In this document: in pieces, positions 46,101-56,504 of the stretch
Layout: each line of letters begins with the position of its first letter
Position numbering within the stretch: position 1 is the first letter of the stretch
Assembly (NCBI GenBank): GCA_038501195.1
Contig: JBBPUQ010000007.1
Coordinates: forward strand, 907,501 to 971,500
Reading direction: 5' to 3'
DNA length: 64,000 nucleotides
From: Nemania diffusa
Lineage: Eukaryota > Ascomycota > Sordariomycetes > Xylariales > Xylariaceae
Position numbers and translations under genes: made by a program
The notes under the pieces: generated by a model
Seen by the model: the letters and a program-made list of their open reading frames with translations, nothing else
What the model was told of the DNA's origin: nothing
Database searches by the model: none

Positions 46101-47777
46101 ACAAAAACATAATACTTTTTTATAAAAAAATAATAAATAAAAAACATAATATAAAAAGATTTTAAAAATATAAAATATATTATAAAAAGTTAAAAATTTA
46201 TAATATTTTAAAAAAATAATAATAATAATTATTAATTTAAGTTTTTATAAAAATAAGCTAATTTTAATTGCTTTTTTTAAAGTTAACTATTATAATTAAA
46301 AACTAACTAAAGTTTTTTTGCGCTTTTTTTTAAACTTTTTTTATATAATTTCTAATAGTATGTTATTTTTTTTTAATTTTTTTTTAGCAATTATTAACAA
46401 CTTTTAAGCTTTTTTATATTATTATTTATTTTTTTATATAATACTTTTTATAAATATATATATTACTTTTTATATTATGTTTTATTGTATTTTTATTTAT
46501 TTTATATATATTTATTTTTTTAAAAACTATTGTTTTTATTAAAAAAGCATTAATATAACAAAACAAAAAATATTTATTATATTTGTTTATATATTTAAGC
46601 ATATTTTTAATTTAACAATTTTTTTTTTTGTTGTTATAATTTTTGTTGCTTTATTTACTTTTTTTTTTTTTGCTATTATTGCGTTATTTTTATACGCTTA
46701 AAATAAAACTAGTTTATAATAAATTATTTTAGCTTTTTAAAAGCAGTTACTATTAAAGCTTACAGTTATTTAAACTGTTTTATTATTTTTTATTTTAATA
46801 ATATATTATTAATATATACTTTGTTAAAACTTTATTAATATATTACTAAAAGCTAAAAATATTATTATATTTTTTACATAAAAGTTTGCAATTTTTTTTT
46901 TAAAATATATTTAATAGCTAACTTTATATAAAAACTAAACTGTTATTTATTTAATACTTTTTTATATTAATTTAATATTAAAAGATTTATAATATTTAAA
47001 ACTGCTTTAAACTTTTAGTTTTAGCTTTATTAAAACTAATAGTTTTTAATAATAAAGCTAAAAAAAAAAAACTATTAATTTTAATAATAAATTTAATAAC
47101 GATATAAAAAAATAAAAAATATTTGTTTTAATAATAAAACTAAAAAATAAAGCACTAGTTAATTTATGCTATAAATAAAAAGCTAAAAAGTAATTATAAA
47201 CTTTATATTTTTATAAAATAATTGAACAAATTGCTAATTATTATAGCTTAAAACTTGTTTATTTATTATAAAAATAATACTTAATTTTATAGTTATTAAA
47301 AATAAAAAAAAAACTATATAAAAGTATAAAAGTTTTAGTTTAATAGCTAAAAATATAAAAACTTTAATTAAATAGCTAAAAATATTAAAGCTATAATTTA
47401 AAAACTAAAAAAATTAAAACAACAGTTTAAAAACTAAAAAAGTTAAAGCTACAGTTTAAAAAATAAAAAAATTAAAGCTATAAATTAATAAAAATAAATA
47501 ATATATATTTTATTTAAAATATATATGTTATTTTAAATATAATCGCATTTTTTAACGATTTAAAATTTAAATAAATAAAAAAAGCTCTATAAAATAGCTT
47601 TAATTTTAATAATACTTTTAATTATTTACAATATTATTACTTATATAGTTGTTACTTGTTTAATATTTACTTTTTGTTTCAATTTATATAGTGTTTAAGT
47701 AGTATAAAAAGCAACAATCAAACTAAGTAGAAGCATGGCGCATCTAGAATAAAATCGAGGCGTATGCAGGTGGGCTC
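43107..47777. mobile_element. Complete RIP-mutated DNA transposon, hAT-like by its 8-bp target duplication
   Basis: A 4671-bp block of extreme AT content is bounded by terminal inverted repeats of about 150 bp. Both ends begin GAGCCCACCTGCATACG when read inwards. The exact 8-bp ATAAAACC occurs directly outside each end (43099-43106 and 47778-47785), a target-site duplication of the length made by hAT transposases. Differences between the two arms are mostly C/T or G/A, and the interior is almost only A and T with frequent TpA, as repeat-induced point mutation produces. No ORF survives. A size of 4.7 kb fits a formerly autonomous element. hAT elements usually have short TIRs, so the family call rests on the duplication alone. 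Confidence 0.88.
43517..43699. repeat. Four 48-bp subterminal tandem units inside the AT-rich element
   Basis: Units starting TAGCTTTTTTAAA occur at 43517, 43565, 43613 and 43661, a constant spacing of 48 bp, each containing TAGCGCTTAATAATT or a one-base variant. They sit about 410 bp inside the left end. Subterminal repeats often bind transposase; that role is inferred. Confidence 0.75.
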
Positions 47778-48790
47778 ATAAAACCTATGTAACGTCCATA
47801 CATTTTCTTAATTGTATTCTGTACTAGTGCGCTATCCACCTAGATAGAGGATTTCATGTTTTCGCTCCCGAGACCTTGTCACTTACCTTTAGTACAGACC
47901 GGACTTAGTCAGTACCTAGGTACAGAGTAGGTAGTATAATATCAATGCACATAATACGGTAGGTAGATGTGGAATTGCCAGCGAGGCGTAACTGATGTGC
48001 ATGCCAAGTATGTAAATACTTGCAAGTAGAGTCACCTCCTGCGTACAGTCATTTGAGACTTCACGGGGTTGAAGTGCCTATATGTAGAGGGTAGAGGACG
48101 AGACTAACAAAGGTCTCTTGCCACCTTCAGTGGCGTTTCTGATTCTTTGATCCACATCGCACCAAATTCCCAAATTCCCCCGCAGGCTGAGTGTCTTGTG
48201 CTCAGGGGCTAGAAGGGCGGGTGCTCTGACCGGGGAGGAGTTCCTGGAATGTTGTTGGTAGGCGGGCGTGGTATCTAGCCTACTGTAGGTACTGTATGGA
48301 TGTGTCTGTATATACCTAGGTAGTAGTGAGGAGGTACATAAGGTAGCTACTCAGTGGTTATATGTACTCGGTAGTGTGTGTAGTGTATGTGGTGTAGCAA
48401 TCCGCGCCGATCGAGTGACCATTCCAGCAGGTGCTTGGAACCATCTGTACATTAGGTATGTACTGCAATACCTCGCCCCCCTTCTTCCCCAGGATGTGTT
48501 GCTTATTGGCTAACAAAACATAATAGTACTTACAGCTCTCGCTCTGTTTCTCTCTTATACATATACACTACCGACCTATCAAGTATCTGAGCATGGTGCA
48601 CCACATATATACACTATCTTCCATGTCTATCTAGGCGCTTTGTCTCGGTAATATATGTACATACTTAAGGTAGCTGACCTGCCTGCATCAACGTGTCACT
48701 GGTCCTGACCCTTGAACTCTTGGACAACCAACTCGGACATCTTCCAGATCTAGGCATCGTAGGGAGGACCGCATCATCATCATCATCATC
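47778..48790. other. Intergenic, upstream of the hypothetical gene
   Basis: Begins with the second copy of the 8-bp target duplication. AGGTA/TACCT motifs occur at 47910-48340. A CATCAT microsatellite (about six units, 48774-48791) runs into the start codon of the next gene. No other gene was seen. Confidence 0.5.
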
Positions 48791-49879
48791 ATGACGAGGC
48801 ATCAACAACCTCATGCAGGGCAGAAGGCGATACCGAATGAGCGGAATTCCCTCGGCAAACCACAGCTATTCGTACAGCTGACTTTTGGAGTGTCGTGGTC
48901 CGACCGCCACATCCCACGAACCCACACCCTCAGCTACACCTCACAGCATCTAAAGAACGCCAGGAATTCAGGCCATTTCCCGCGCCAGGAATCATGTCAC
49001 CAACACCATCAACACCGACGTCAGGACTCGCTGCAGCGCCAGCATCATCGAGGCGAGCGGCACAACCGCCACCACCACCACCAGCCGCGTGGTGATCACC
49101 AGCGTGACCATGAACGCCCGCGGGGTCGGAGTGGCAATTCCCGTCCGCTTCACCCGGGCACGCCCTCGCCGCCGAGAGAACCGAGGTCGGACTCACGGCG
49201 TGCACACAGCGAGCGCGGCAGCTCGGCGCCACCCGTCGTCCACAACGGCCCGTGGAGCGACGACGAGGAAGGCGGACCCTCAGCAACTCTGTTCCCCCGC
49301 CCGGCACGGACGGCCAGGAACCCACCCCACATATGGAAGGACTTGCCTACGAACCCGGCCCGTTTCCGACTGGGCGAGGATGGGCTCCCATGGTCCGCGT
49401 CGGCCTGGCCATTCGATGCCGACAGCGACGAAGACGAGCCGCCCTTCGTCAATCTCCCGACGACGCTGCCCCTTTCCCCACCGGCCAGGCCCCGCGAGGA
49501 GGACCCGCAGAGGGTGAGAGAGCTCGAGTCCTTATCGACGGCCATGGTGACGGTGGACAACGGTTTCGAGAACCAGTGGTGGAACCAGGGCCCGCGAGAG
49601 CCTACCGCCTCGTATGCACCAGACTCTCCTGAGGACGAGGACGACGAGGACGACAACAATGGCGACAACAGCGATGACATACGTCCTATGAGCACCGCAG
49701 AGGCCGTTTTGCTTGCCGCCGCCGAGCCTCCGTCGGCCGTAGAGACCTACAGCCCCAACAGCGAAACCTTTAATGACTTAGTCTCGCCCCTCTCCGACTT
49801 CAGCCCGGGCTTCAACATTGCGAGCACCCTGCACAGGTCGTTTTCGACACGGTCAGATGAACTCTGGATGGATAGGTGA
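48791..49879 (+). CDS. Hypothetical acidic, proline/histidine-rich protein
   Basis: An uninterrupted frame of 362 aa from ATG 48791. The second half has a coding look: VHNGPWSDDEEGG, ARNPPHIWKDLPTNPARFRLG, PWSASAWPFDADSDEDEPPF, an acidic EDEDDEDDNNGDNSDD run and a Ser-rich tail ending DELWMDR. The N-terminal third in this frame is His/Gln/Arg-rich (QHHQHRRQDSLQRQHHRGER) and less convincing. A different frame there reads MSPTPSTPTSGLAAAPASSRR with an ATG at 48993, so the true N-terminus may come from that frame joined by an intron I could not place. No domain was recognised. The protein is probably intrinsically disordered and its function is unknown. Confidence 0.6.
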   Translation: MTRHQQPHAGQKAIPNERNSLGKPQLFVQLTFGVSWSDRHIPRTHTLSYTSQHLKNARNSGHFPRQESCHQHHQHRRQDSLQRQHHRGERHNRHHHHQPRGDHQRDHERPRGRSGNSRPLHPGTPSPPREPRSDSRRAHSERGSSAPPVVHNGPWSDDEEGGPSATLFPRPARTARNPPHIWKDLPTNPARFRLGEDGLPWSASAWPFDADSDEDEPPFVNLPTTLPLSPPARPREEDPQRVRELESLSTAMVTVDNGFENQWWNQGPREPTASYAPDSPEDEDDEDDNNGDNSDDIRPMSTAEAVLLAAAEPPSAVETYSPNSETFNDLVSPLSDFSPGFNIASTLHRSFSTRSDELWMDR

Positions 49880-52800
49880 CGAATTAAGGGGGGAGGGAGG
49901 GGCGGGATGGTCCTCGAGCTACGAGTTCGATTAATGACCATGTATTGCATCAAGTTCTTCGGTGTTATGACGCATTATTCTAATAAGCTGGGACTGGTTG
50001 GGATCACGACACGCAGTGGATGATTTTACGGGCATTGGGCGAAGCCGGTTTACAGTATGGAAATCACGTTCTCGTATTAGTCGCCTCCACACTATATTTC
50101 AGTATCGGTCTGTTTCTTCTGGAGAAGTCCTTGGAGACTAGGCAATGGAATTCATAGTCGTAAAATTTACAGGTATAATTACGTTTCAGCGTTGTCGTTC
50201 ATCTGACATGCTGTCCCCCCCCCCCCCCCCCCCTTGTCTATTATTTTATCACTATCGATTATTATCCCAAATAAAATATAAGACCAGTAAGTGCACTAGG
50301 AAAAGAGCAATTGCAGCATCGAGGACTGTAGCAACCCTAGTCATACCACGTCATAAAAGCCCAATAAACCCCATCATCCGTGAGCAATTACCATTTCGGA
50401 TCAAAAGGTCGTTGAATGTTGGGATAATCGAAGCTTGATGTGCGGACGTTCGGACGTTTCATCCCATGTCGGTTCAGATCATGATCCCGTCCGAAACCTG
50501 TGGGAACTCGATGGGGTAACGGCCCCTCATCTGATCTTCTTGTCGTCATTGTTTCAAAGGTCCAGTTGAAACATTGCCAGACACGCCTCAAGTGAATAGC
50601 CCCGTGGCTCGTACGCCTTTTCTACGCCGTTTCGGACAATTATAGGCGCGTCTAAGAGGGAGGGAAAGAAAACAGACGATGGACCCCGGGACTGAGTTAC
50701 TGCGTAGATAGGTATGCAGACAGACCTTCACACGCATGCAACTGTGCCCATGTCAGCGGCTGCCGACGCAATGTCTAATCACCGTAAAGCCGAGCGCTAA
50801 GCGCCCCGGATACCGGCAATTCACAATTCATCGTTGGTGATCAGCAAGGACCTGGTCTCTGGGGCGGGTAAGGCCCGCTCCCAACAACGGCGGGATGGAT
50901 TGTTACCAATACCTGTACGTATATGTAGTCTACGGAGCGTATCAATGAATGGTACTTCCCAATGGCAGTGTCTCGACCTGTGCTGGACCCTGTCTCCATT
51001 ATTCTGCATGGCGTAGGGTACCTACTGTATGGATAATATAGATAGAAAGCGGCGTTAGCTGGTTAGCTGTAATCCCGATTGGGTATAAGAGCCGGCGGCT
51101 GCTACGTCGTCGTGGTACCCTATATAATAGGAAACTCGTTATAGATGTGTCTGTAGATGTGTGATCAGCCTTCCTAGGACTCCGCATCCAGTTCTGAAGG
51201 CGCCTGTCTACATATCATGGCGATACCCCTCGCCCCTTATATCCATTTATGGCTCTCTGCTCTTCCATGGGTTTGTAGTAATTACGGTTTTTGTGCAACG
51301 ATAAACAGCTCCCAGACCACACGGAGGATTGTGGTCATGACGTGATATTAATTTGTCAAGCAGCATGGTAAACCCTAAATCTTTAGTCCAGGAACTCTAC
51401 AACCGCTTCAGATACCTGACTGACCGTCGCCTCAGACGTACTCGCACGTCTTATTTGCAGCTTGGGCGCCGGAATTCCCTTGCATTGCACCATCCTGCTA
51501 TCGGACCAGAGCTGACACGCTTTTCATCAGCCTCAATGTACCTAGGCGCCGTAGGAGCCGCGAATCATCATGGGCCGCTTAATTGTCGTTGCAACACACC
51601 CCATCAATAGGAACTGTCACGGTCGACATACTTAGGCCATGCTGGAGCACCTGGGTTGACGGCGGGGAACGAATGAACCCTCGCAATGTTACTCGTATAA
51701 GAGAGGGTGGCGGTGGGGTAATTGCCTTTGGTAACATCCAGTTTACGTATTTGCATAGATTATTCGTTATGAAATTAACTACTAGGATAGCTTAGCGACA
51801 GCGTGGTCCTCGACCGTAGTCTTAACTAACTACTCGCGATACCTAGAATGTCCAAAGATCACCCCCGTCGCTGAAAGCCAGAGCATCAAAGGGGGCCAAA
51901 GAAGATATGAAGAAAAGAGGCCTTTGGACCCCAGCCTGACCCCGTAAAACCATAGAAGTTGCTGGTCATCCGGCTAGATACCTACTCCGCATCGATGAAC
52001 AGCTGGTCCTTCTATATATAGACCCGTAATCCTCAACAGGATGGTGACCTCGGTGGCTTCCATACGTTGCAAGAGCGTTATTGTGAACCTTATTGACGAT
52101 CAATTGTATTGACTTCTAAGATGCGGCGTATGATGAAGCTAGGTTTGGAAAGAAAGTGACATGCGTAGAAAACTACGAGCCATATATTCTCATAACTAAT
52201 CTTTATTATCAGCTAACACGCAGTAACCGTTGCCATAGCCCCCCGTTTCCTCCTTACTACTCGTAGCTCTCCAATGTACCTATATACATAAAGGTTTCAT
52301 AGTCATAACCTTCGCTACCTACCATTGCCCTTATTTCACAAGATACTACTACGAAAGAATGACAGGCCTCGTTACAGGGGGGCTAGGACTGCGCCTCCTT
52401 GCATTGGTTTAGAGATACATCAATGCTAATCCTTGCGTCAAATGGCGGGAATAATAGCTTCGCCGGCTCTTCCTCCGTCTGCTTAAAAGGAGAAGCGGCG
52501 TCAATTTCTCTTAGTCTCGATACCTACGAGGCTGTAATTGGCCCGTAATAGTGGTAAGTTCACATACGTATAGAGAACGACGAGCGAGCCATGACGCCTT
52601 CCATTGTCCTCAAGTTTTTTTTTTTTTTTACGACAGGCTACAAGCCTAAGAGCCAGACGTTTCTACGCCTAAACTCCTGAGCTAGGTGATATACTGTAGT
52701 GAGACCCTCATACTTTGTCTGAGTGAGCACTAGCGATTACATAGAGAATACAAAATTTGGTGTTTTAAACAATTATTATACAGATTGATTACAACGCTGC

Positions 52801-53189
52801 ATGGTGCGGCCGGAGCTGCCCTCGCTAAGCGTTGCAGATATCCTCTTGATTTCAGTAAGCTAGTCTCCTCATAGACTACACCTAGGACCTATATACGTAG
52901 ACGCCTAGAAAATTGTCAGCATCCTAGTGTTAGAATACGTTTACAAATTATGTTGAGTTTTACACTAATACCGTAGAATAGACAGTTGCGACCTCGATAT
53001 AGTAAGAAATTCTTGTCAATTAGACTTACCTAACTAGTAGTTTATAACGAGTATTGGATATGACTACTGCGCTAATTAGAAACTCACCTAGATTTCTAAG
53101 CCCTGTCATATTAACGAGGACAAAGGCGTGGGCAGGTACTTTCACTATGACGGGTTATTCACTTGGTGGCTAGGGTCTGGCTAGGTCTC

Positions 53190-53360
53190 TCGAAACTTGA
53201 TGCAGACAGATGAACCCAAGGACCATCTTTATCCCGAGAGAAGAGGCTTTGCCTAGCCGCTGATTAGCTAGTATGTCATTAGACTCCTTAGATAGTAGCG
53301 ACTCAAATGGGAGCGTAGTTGGTTTGTTAGACTCATCGACAACAGCTATTGCGAGTGGCC
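53190..53360 (-). pseudogene. Possible remnant of a fungal DUF7580-type protein
   Basis: A minus-strand frame reads DESNKPTTLPFESLLSKESN, then RLGKASSLGIKMVLGF, before stops. The spacing of a Leu-rich LxxLL segment followed by a basic-hydrophobic helix recalls the middle of fungal prion-inhibition/DUF7580 proteins. There is no start, and stops follow on both sides. The resemblance is weak and made from memory. Confidence 0.2.
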
Positions 53361-54150
53361 CTAGATGTCTAGGTATGTACGGAGTAGTTTCTAAATGTGC
53401 CCAGAGACTCTTGTCACTAGGTCCGATCTAGTATCATGAGATGATAGATCGACCGACTGCCGGCAAGGATGGTGCCATACAGCGAGTTTTCTCATGCAAA
53501 GTGCTGAATAGGGTAGTATAAACTATCCCGTCACCGCTAGGTACATCGTATGAATGTTCTTCAGACGTAGACACGCTGTTGTTGCTTCCATGGAAACCCC
53601 TTCTTTCATGGACTTCCCATTCCAAATTTGATCCCCTTTCTCGTGGTGCAAACCTGTCTCTTGACATAGATAGTATTATCATAGCGCTACAGTTATCCCG
53701 TAGTCTTAACTCGGGTAAGAAGCTCAGTAGTTCTGCTGGGACTCTTTAGCTTTAGAAATCCTGCGGCGCAGTCAACCCTAAAACTCCGAAGGCCGAACTA
53801 GCACCTAGTGAGATTGAAGGTCTTAAGAAACGACATGGGCCAACATGTGAACCTTCTTTTTTTTTGTCATTTGCTAGTACCCAGATTTTAAACATGAGAT
53901 ACTCAATAAATGCAGAGTAGCCACAATGAAAGCACACACATGAGCTGCCTGATGCGGTTACCTAAAGCTACATCACTAATATAACCTAAGAAGGATATAA
54001 AAACACGGCCTAACTAACAATAATTAAGTAGCAGGGTATACATGTCTATCCAGCTGTTTTACCTATACTTCAGACGATCAATGCTGTCATAGTGTTCCGA
54101 CGTGAGCAGCAAATGCATACCTATGCGATACATCCTATACTATCTATAAG

Positions 54151-54193
54151 ACCTAGAAAGTACCTAGAAAGTACCTAGAAAGTACCTAGAAAG
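54151..54193. repeat. 11-bp tandem repeat, about four units
   Basis: ACCTAGAAAGT repeats with a constant 11-bp period about 340 bp upstream of the RSA3-like start codon. No function is evident. Confidence 0.7.
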
Positions 54194-54532
54194 CCTAATA
54201 CTTGTGAGGCATCTCTAGAGCACCAGATAACATTAAACTTGCTGTATAAGTCAATGTAGTAGACCTCTCATATCAATGATAAGTAATCATGGATAGAGAC
54301 ATATCCGCCTATGATATGACTATATCGGTGCACACCAACCTTACCGCGAATTTGATCAGCCTTCATAATGCAATTCTTGAGTGAAGAAAGACAGCTACCT
54401 AAACTTGACACCAGTTTTGCGGATCAATATAACTAACTCATTTGAATTACTTTGAAAATAGCACAACTCTCAATCGAAACCAAGAAACCAAGAAACGGAG
54501 CGAATCACATACAACCTAGAGGTCGATCAAAA

Positions 54533-54793
54533 ATGGCAGGCAAGGACCAAGAGATCGCAGCAGACTTTACATCCTACTACCTACAACAGTCCACCAAGGA
54601 ATTCGCCGAGGATCTGGATAAGATCCGCAGTGCCGACGACTTCAAGGGCGACGCGCTTCCTGTGCTCATCAAGTCGCTGCAGCAGGGCACCTCGATGTTC
54701 TCAGCCGCAGATCAGAAGAGAATCATCGATGCGCGGCGGACCAGTGCTGCTAGCAAAGATCGCAATAGCGAGGAGGAGGATGAGTCGGCGTGA
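54533..54793 (+). CDS. Ribosome assembly protein 3-like (RSA3 C-terminal domain)
   Basis: A single-exon protein of 86 aa from ATG 54533 (MAGKDQEIAADF). Most of it matches the Rsa3 domain: FTSYYLQQSTKEFAEDLDKI, SADDFKGDALPVLIKSLQQG and TSMFSAADQKRII, with an acidic tail (NSEEEDESA). In yeast, Rsa3 is a nucleolar factor needed for early 60S subunit assembly. Most fungal RSA3 proteins have an additional low-complexity N-terminal region of 50-150 residues that is absent here. The frame is open further upstream to about 54452 but with no ATG, so either the protein is naturally short or a 5' exon has been missed. Confidence 0.8.
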   Translation: MAGKDQEIAADFTSYYLQQSTKEFAEDLDKIRSADDFKGDALPVLIKSLQQGTSMFSAADQKRIIDARRTSAASKDRNSEEEDESA

Positions 54794-55727
54794 AAACAGA
54801 CGGATGATCGACTTGTCTAAGGTTACCATGGGGCTCCGCGCTAGAGTCTGAACCTGAATCCGTCCGCGGTGCCGGCATAGTTAGTGCTGCTGCTGCTGCT
54901 ACTACTGCGATAGAGCTTATAGGTTTGCCTCGAGTCGCAGATGCAAGCCTCGTATGTTATAGTACCTGACCTCCCTTGTAACCAGTTACTGATCGGCTTG
55001 CTCAGATGCTTCATTGAACATGGGATATGTAGCGACGCAAAGAGAAGAGGGATGATGGATGGATGATGCACGACGAGGTCCTCGTAATCACAGGATTATC
55101 CTTGAGAGCAATTCTGGGATAGTGTGTGTATAGACACTCAATATACGAGCGATAGCCGCAAGAATAGGCTACTGCTACAACTGCCTTCGTTGTCAACATA
55201 GCAAACAAAGAGATCGCCCCCTGCAAACCTGAACTAACAATCAACTTAATAGATAGTATTTTTTATATAAATATCCTATAAAGTACGACACGCTGACCTG
55301 GACAGCCGCTGGCATGTAACCGCTCTTGCTTAACGCACCTAAACCGTATTATTATGTCATAATGTATCAAACTGGGATTAATGGTCTTAAAAGTCCACCA
55401 TGGTTGACATGAATGTTACTCATTACTGGACATAAAAAGAATACCTACTTTTTACTATACAGTAAGTAACATATGTGCTGCAAACTAGGTGCTTGTAGAC
55501 AGGTGTATAAGAAAGACGTTAGTTTATGTGGTCGTCCTAGCCACGAAGTGACCCAATTTGAAGACTGAATACCCCAACCTATCATTACTATATTAAATTA
55601 ACATATTAAAAATATAAAGTGTTTTGAATCGAGAATCTATCAATGCATATCCAACTTTTGTTATGCCTCCGGCTGTTTGCTGAACGAAATAAGTAGAAAT
55701 GCGGGGCCGCTTACCATATCAAGTCAA
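54794..55727. other. Intergenic between the RSA3-like gene and tRNA-Ser
   Basis: No supported ORF. A short CTGCTGCTG run lies near 54885-54900. The part at 55250-55640 is AT-rich without repeats that I could define. Confidence 0.5.
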
Positions 55728-55827
55728 GGCATGTTGCCAGAGTGGTTAATGGGTGAGACTTGAATTCAATTACGAATTAAGCCATCTCATGACTTAGGTC
55801 GCGTAGGTTCAAATCCTGCACATGTCG
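55728..55827 (+). tRNA. tRNA-Ser(UGA), with a 19-nt intron
   Basis: The acceptor stem GGCATGT (55728-55734) pairs with ACATGTC (55820-55826), with one G-U pair. The D-arm contains AGTGGTTAAT. The anticodon stem TGAGA/TCTCA (55754-55758, 55785-55789) encloses a loop with anticodon TGA at 55761-55763 and an intron at 55765-55783, one base after the anticodon as in eukaryotic nuclear tRNAs. A long variable arm (TGACTTAGGTC) and discriminator G fit serine. The T-arm is GTAGG-TTCAAAT-CCTGC. Without the intron it is 81 nt, normal for a class II tRNA. A and B boxes are both recognisable. Confidence 0.93.
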
Positions 55828-55832
55828 ATTTA

Positions 55833-55838
55833 TTTTTT
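55833..55838 (+). terminator. RNA polymerase III terminator of tRNA-Ser
   Basis: A run of six T on the coding strand begins 6 bp after the tRNA's last base, as expected for Pol III termination. Confidence 0.8.
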
Positions 55839-56504
55839 GTAGTTTTTTCAATCCTATTCTCTAAATCCTTGCTAGTAGATATAACAAAACAATCGAATAT
55901 ATGTAGTATGCATGTATGTTGATGTGCGAATCTAGTAGACAAATGCTTGAGCATTCGGAGATTAGAAAGCAAAGGCTACTTACTATATACTTAATTTGAC
56001 GTGGTACGTAATTGTATGGAAAGAGAGCGCAATCGATATATGTTTGCCCGGTAATGACTTATCACGTTCTAACTCATCAAATTCTAGAACCCGTGTCTTG
56101 TGTGAAATCAAGGTTTCTCTTATTTGTAATATCTATTTAGTTGGTCTCCTCGTCCCCATCCTCATACTGTCGTTATAAACCTCCCTCTTCTGTCATACCC
56201 ATTTCACACCTCTAACCAACCAAAATAACCGATGCGATGCATGTATCCAGAGTCGCAGAAATAAGTCAAGCAAGCCGTCTCCCAAGGGGTATCATTCGAA
56301 GGTAAATAAAAGGTCCCGGAACGTTAAACAATGGATGAGGTTGGTGGTATCATTTAAAGACCACACCGTCATCAATACGCCGGTAAACGGAACAGATCTC
56401 TTGTGCTGAGCTGTTCGTATTATGCCAAGACCGGATATGCACGTAAAGACGTGCGACACGGTCTCTTTCCAAGTCATGTCTGTTTTGATACAGTAATTTT
56501 ATCT
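55839..56504. other. Intergenic between tRNA-Ser and YTP1 3' end
   Basis: About 660 bp with no supported gene. The short minus-strand frames overlapping its right end are shadows of the YTP1-like 3' region. Confidence 0.5.

Larger units (their letters stand above)
49880..54532. other. 4.6-kb gene-poor stretch
   Basis: No complete gene was recognised. It contains a 19-nt C run (50215-50233), a T run near 52618-52629, an 11-bp tandem repeat at 54151-54193 and a possible protein remnant at about 53190-53360 (minus). Short frames such as those at 51353-51610 and 53434-53682 have no recognisable domain. The sequence composition is mixed rather than strongly AT-rich. Confidence 0.4.

Noticed and set aside
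43200..47700. AT-rich block considered as inserted mitochondrial DNA or a centromere
   Set aside because: Terminal inverted repeats and an exact 8-bp duplication show it is a single transposon; no mitochondrial genes are readable.
51353..51610. 85-aa plus-strand frame
   Set aside because: No recognisable family, no splice or promoter context.
54151..54193. Regular 11-bp repeats considered as a CRISPR-like or telomeric array
   Set aside because: No spacers, the unit is not telomeric, and the genome is eukaryotic.
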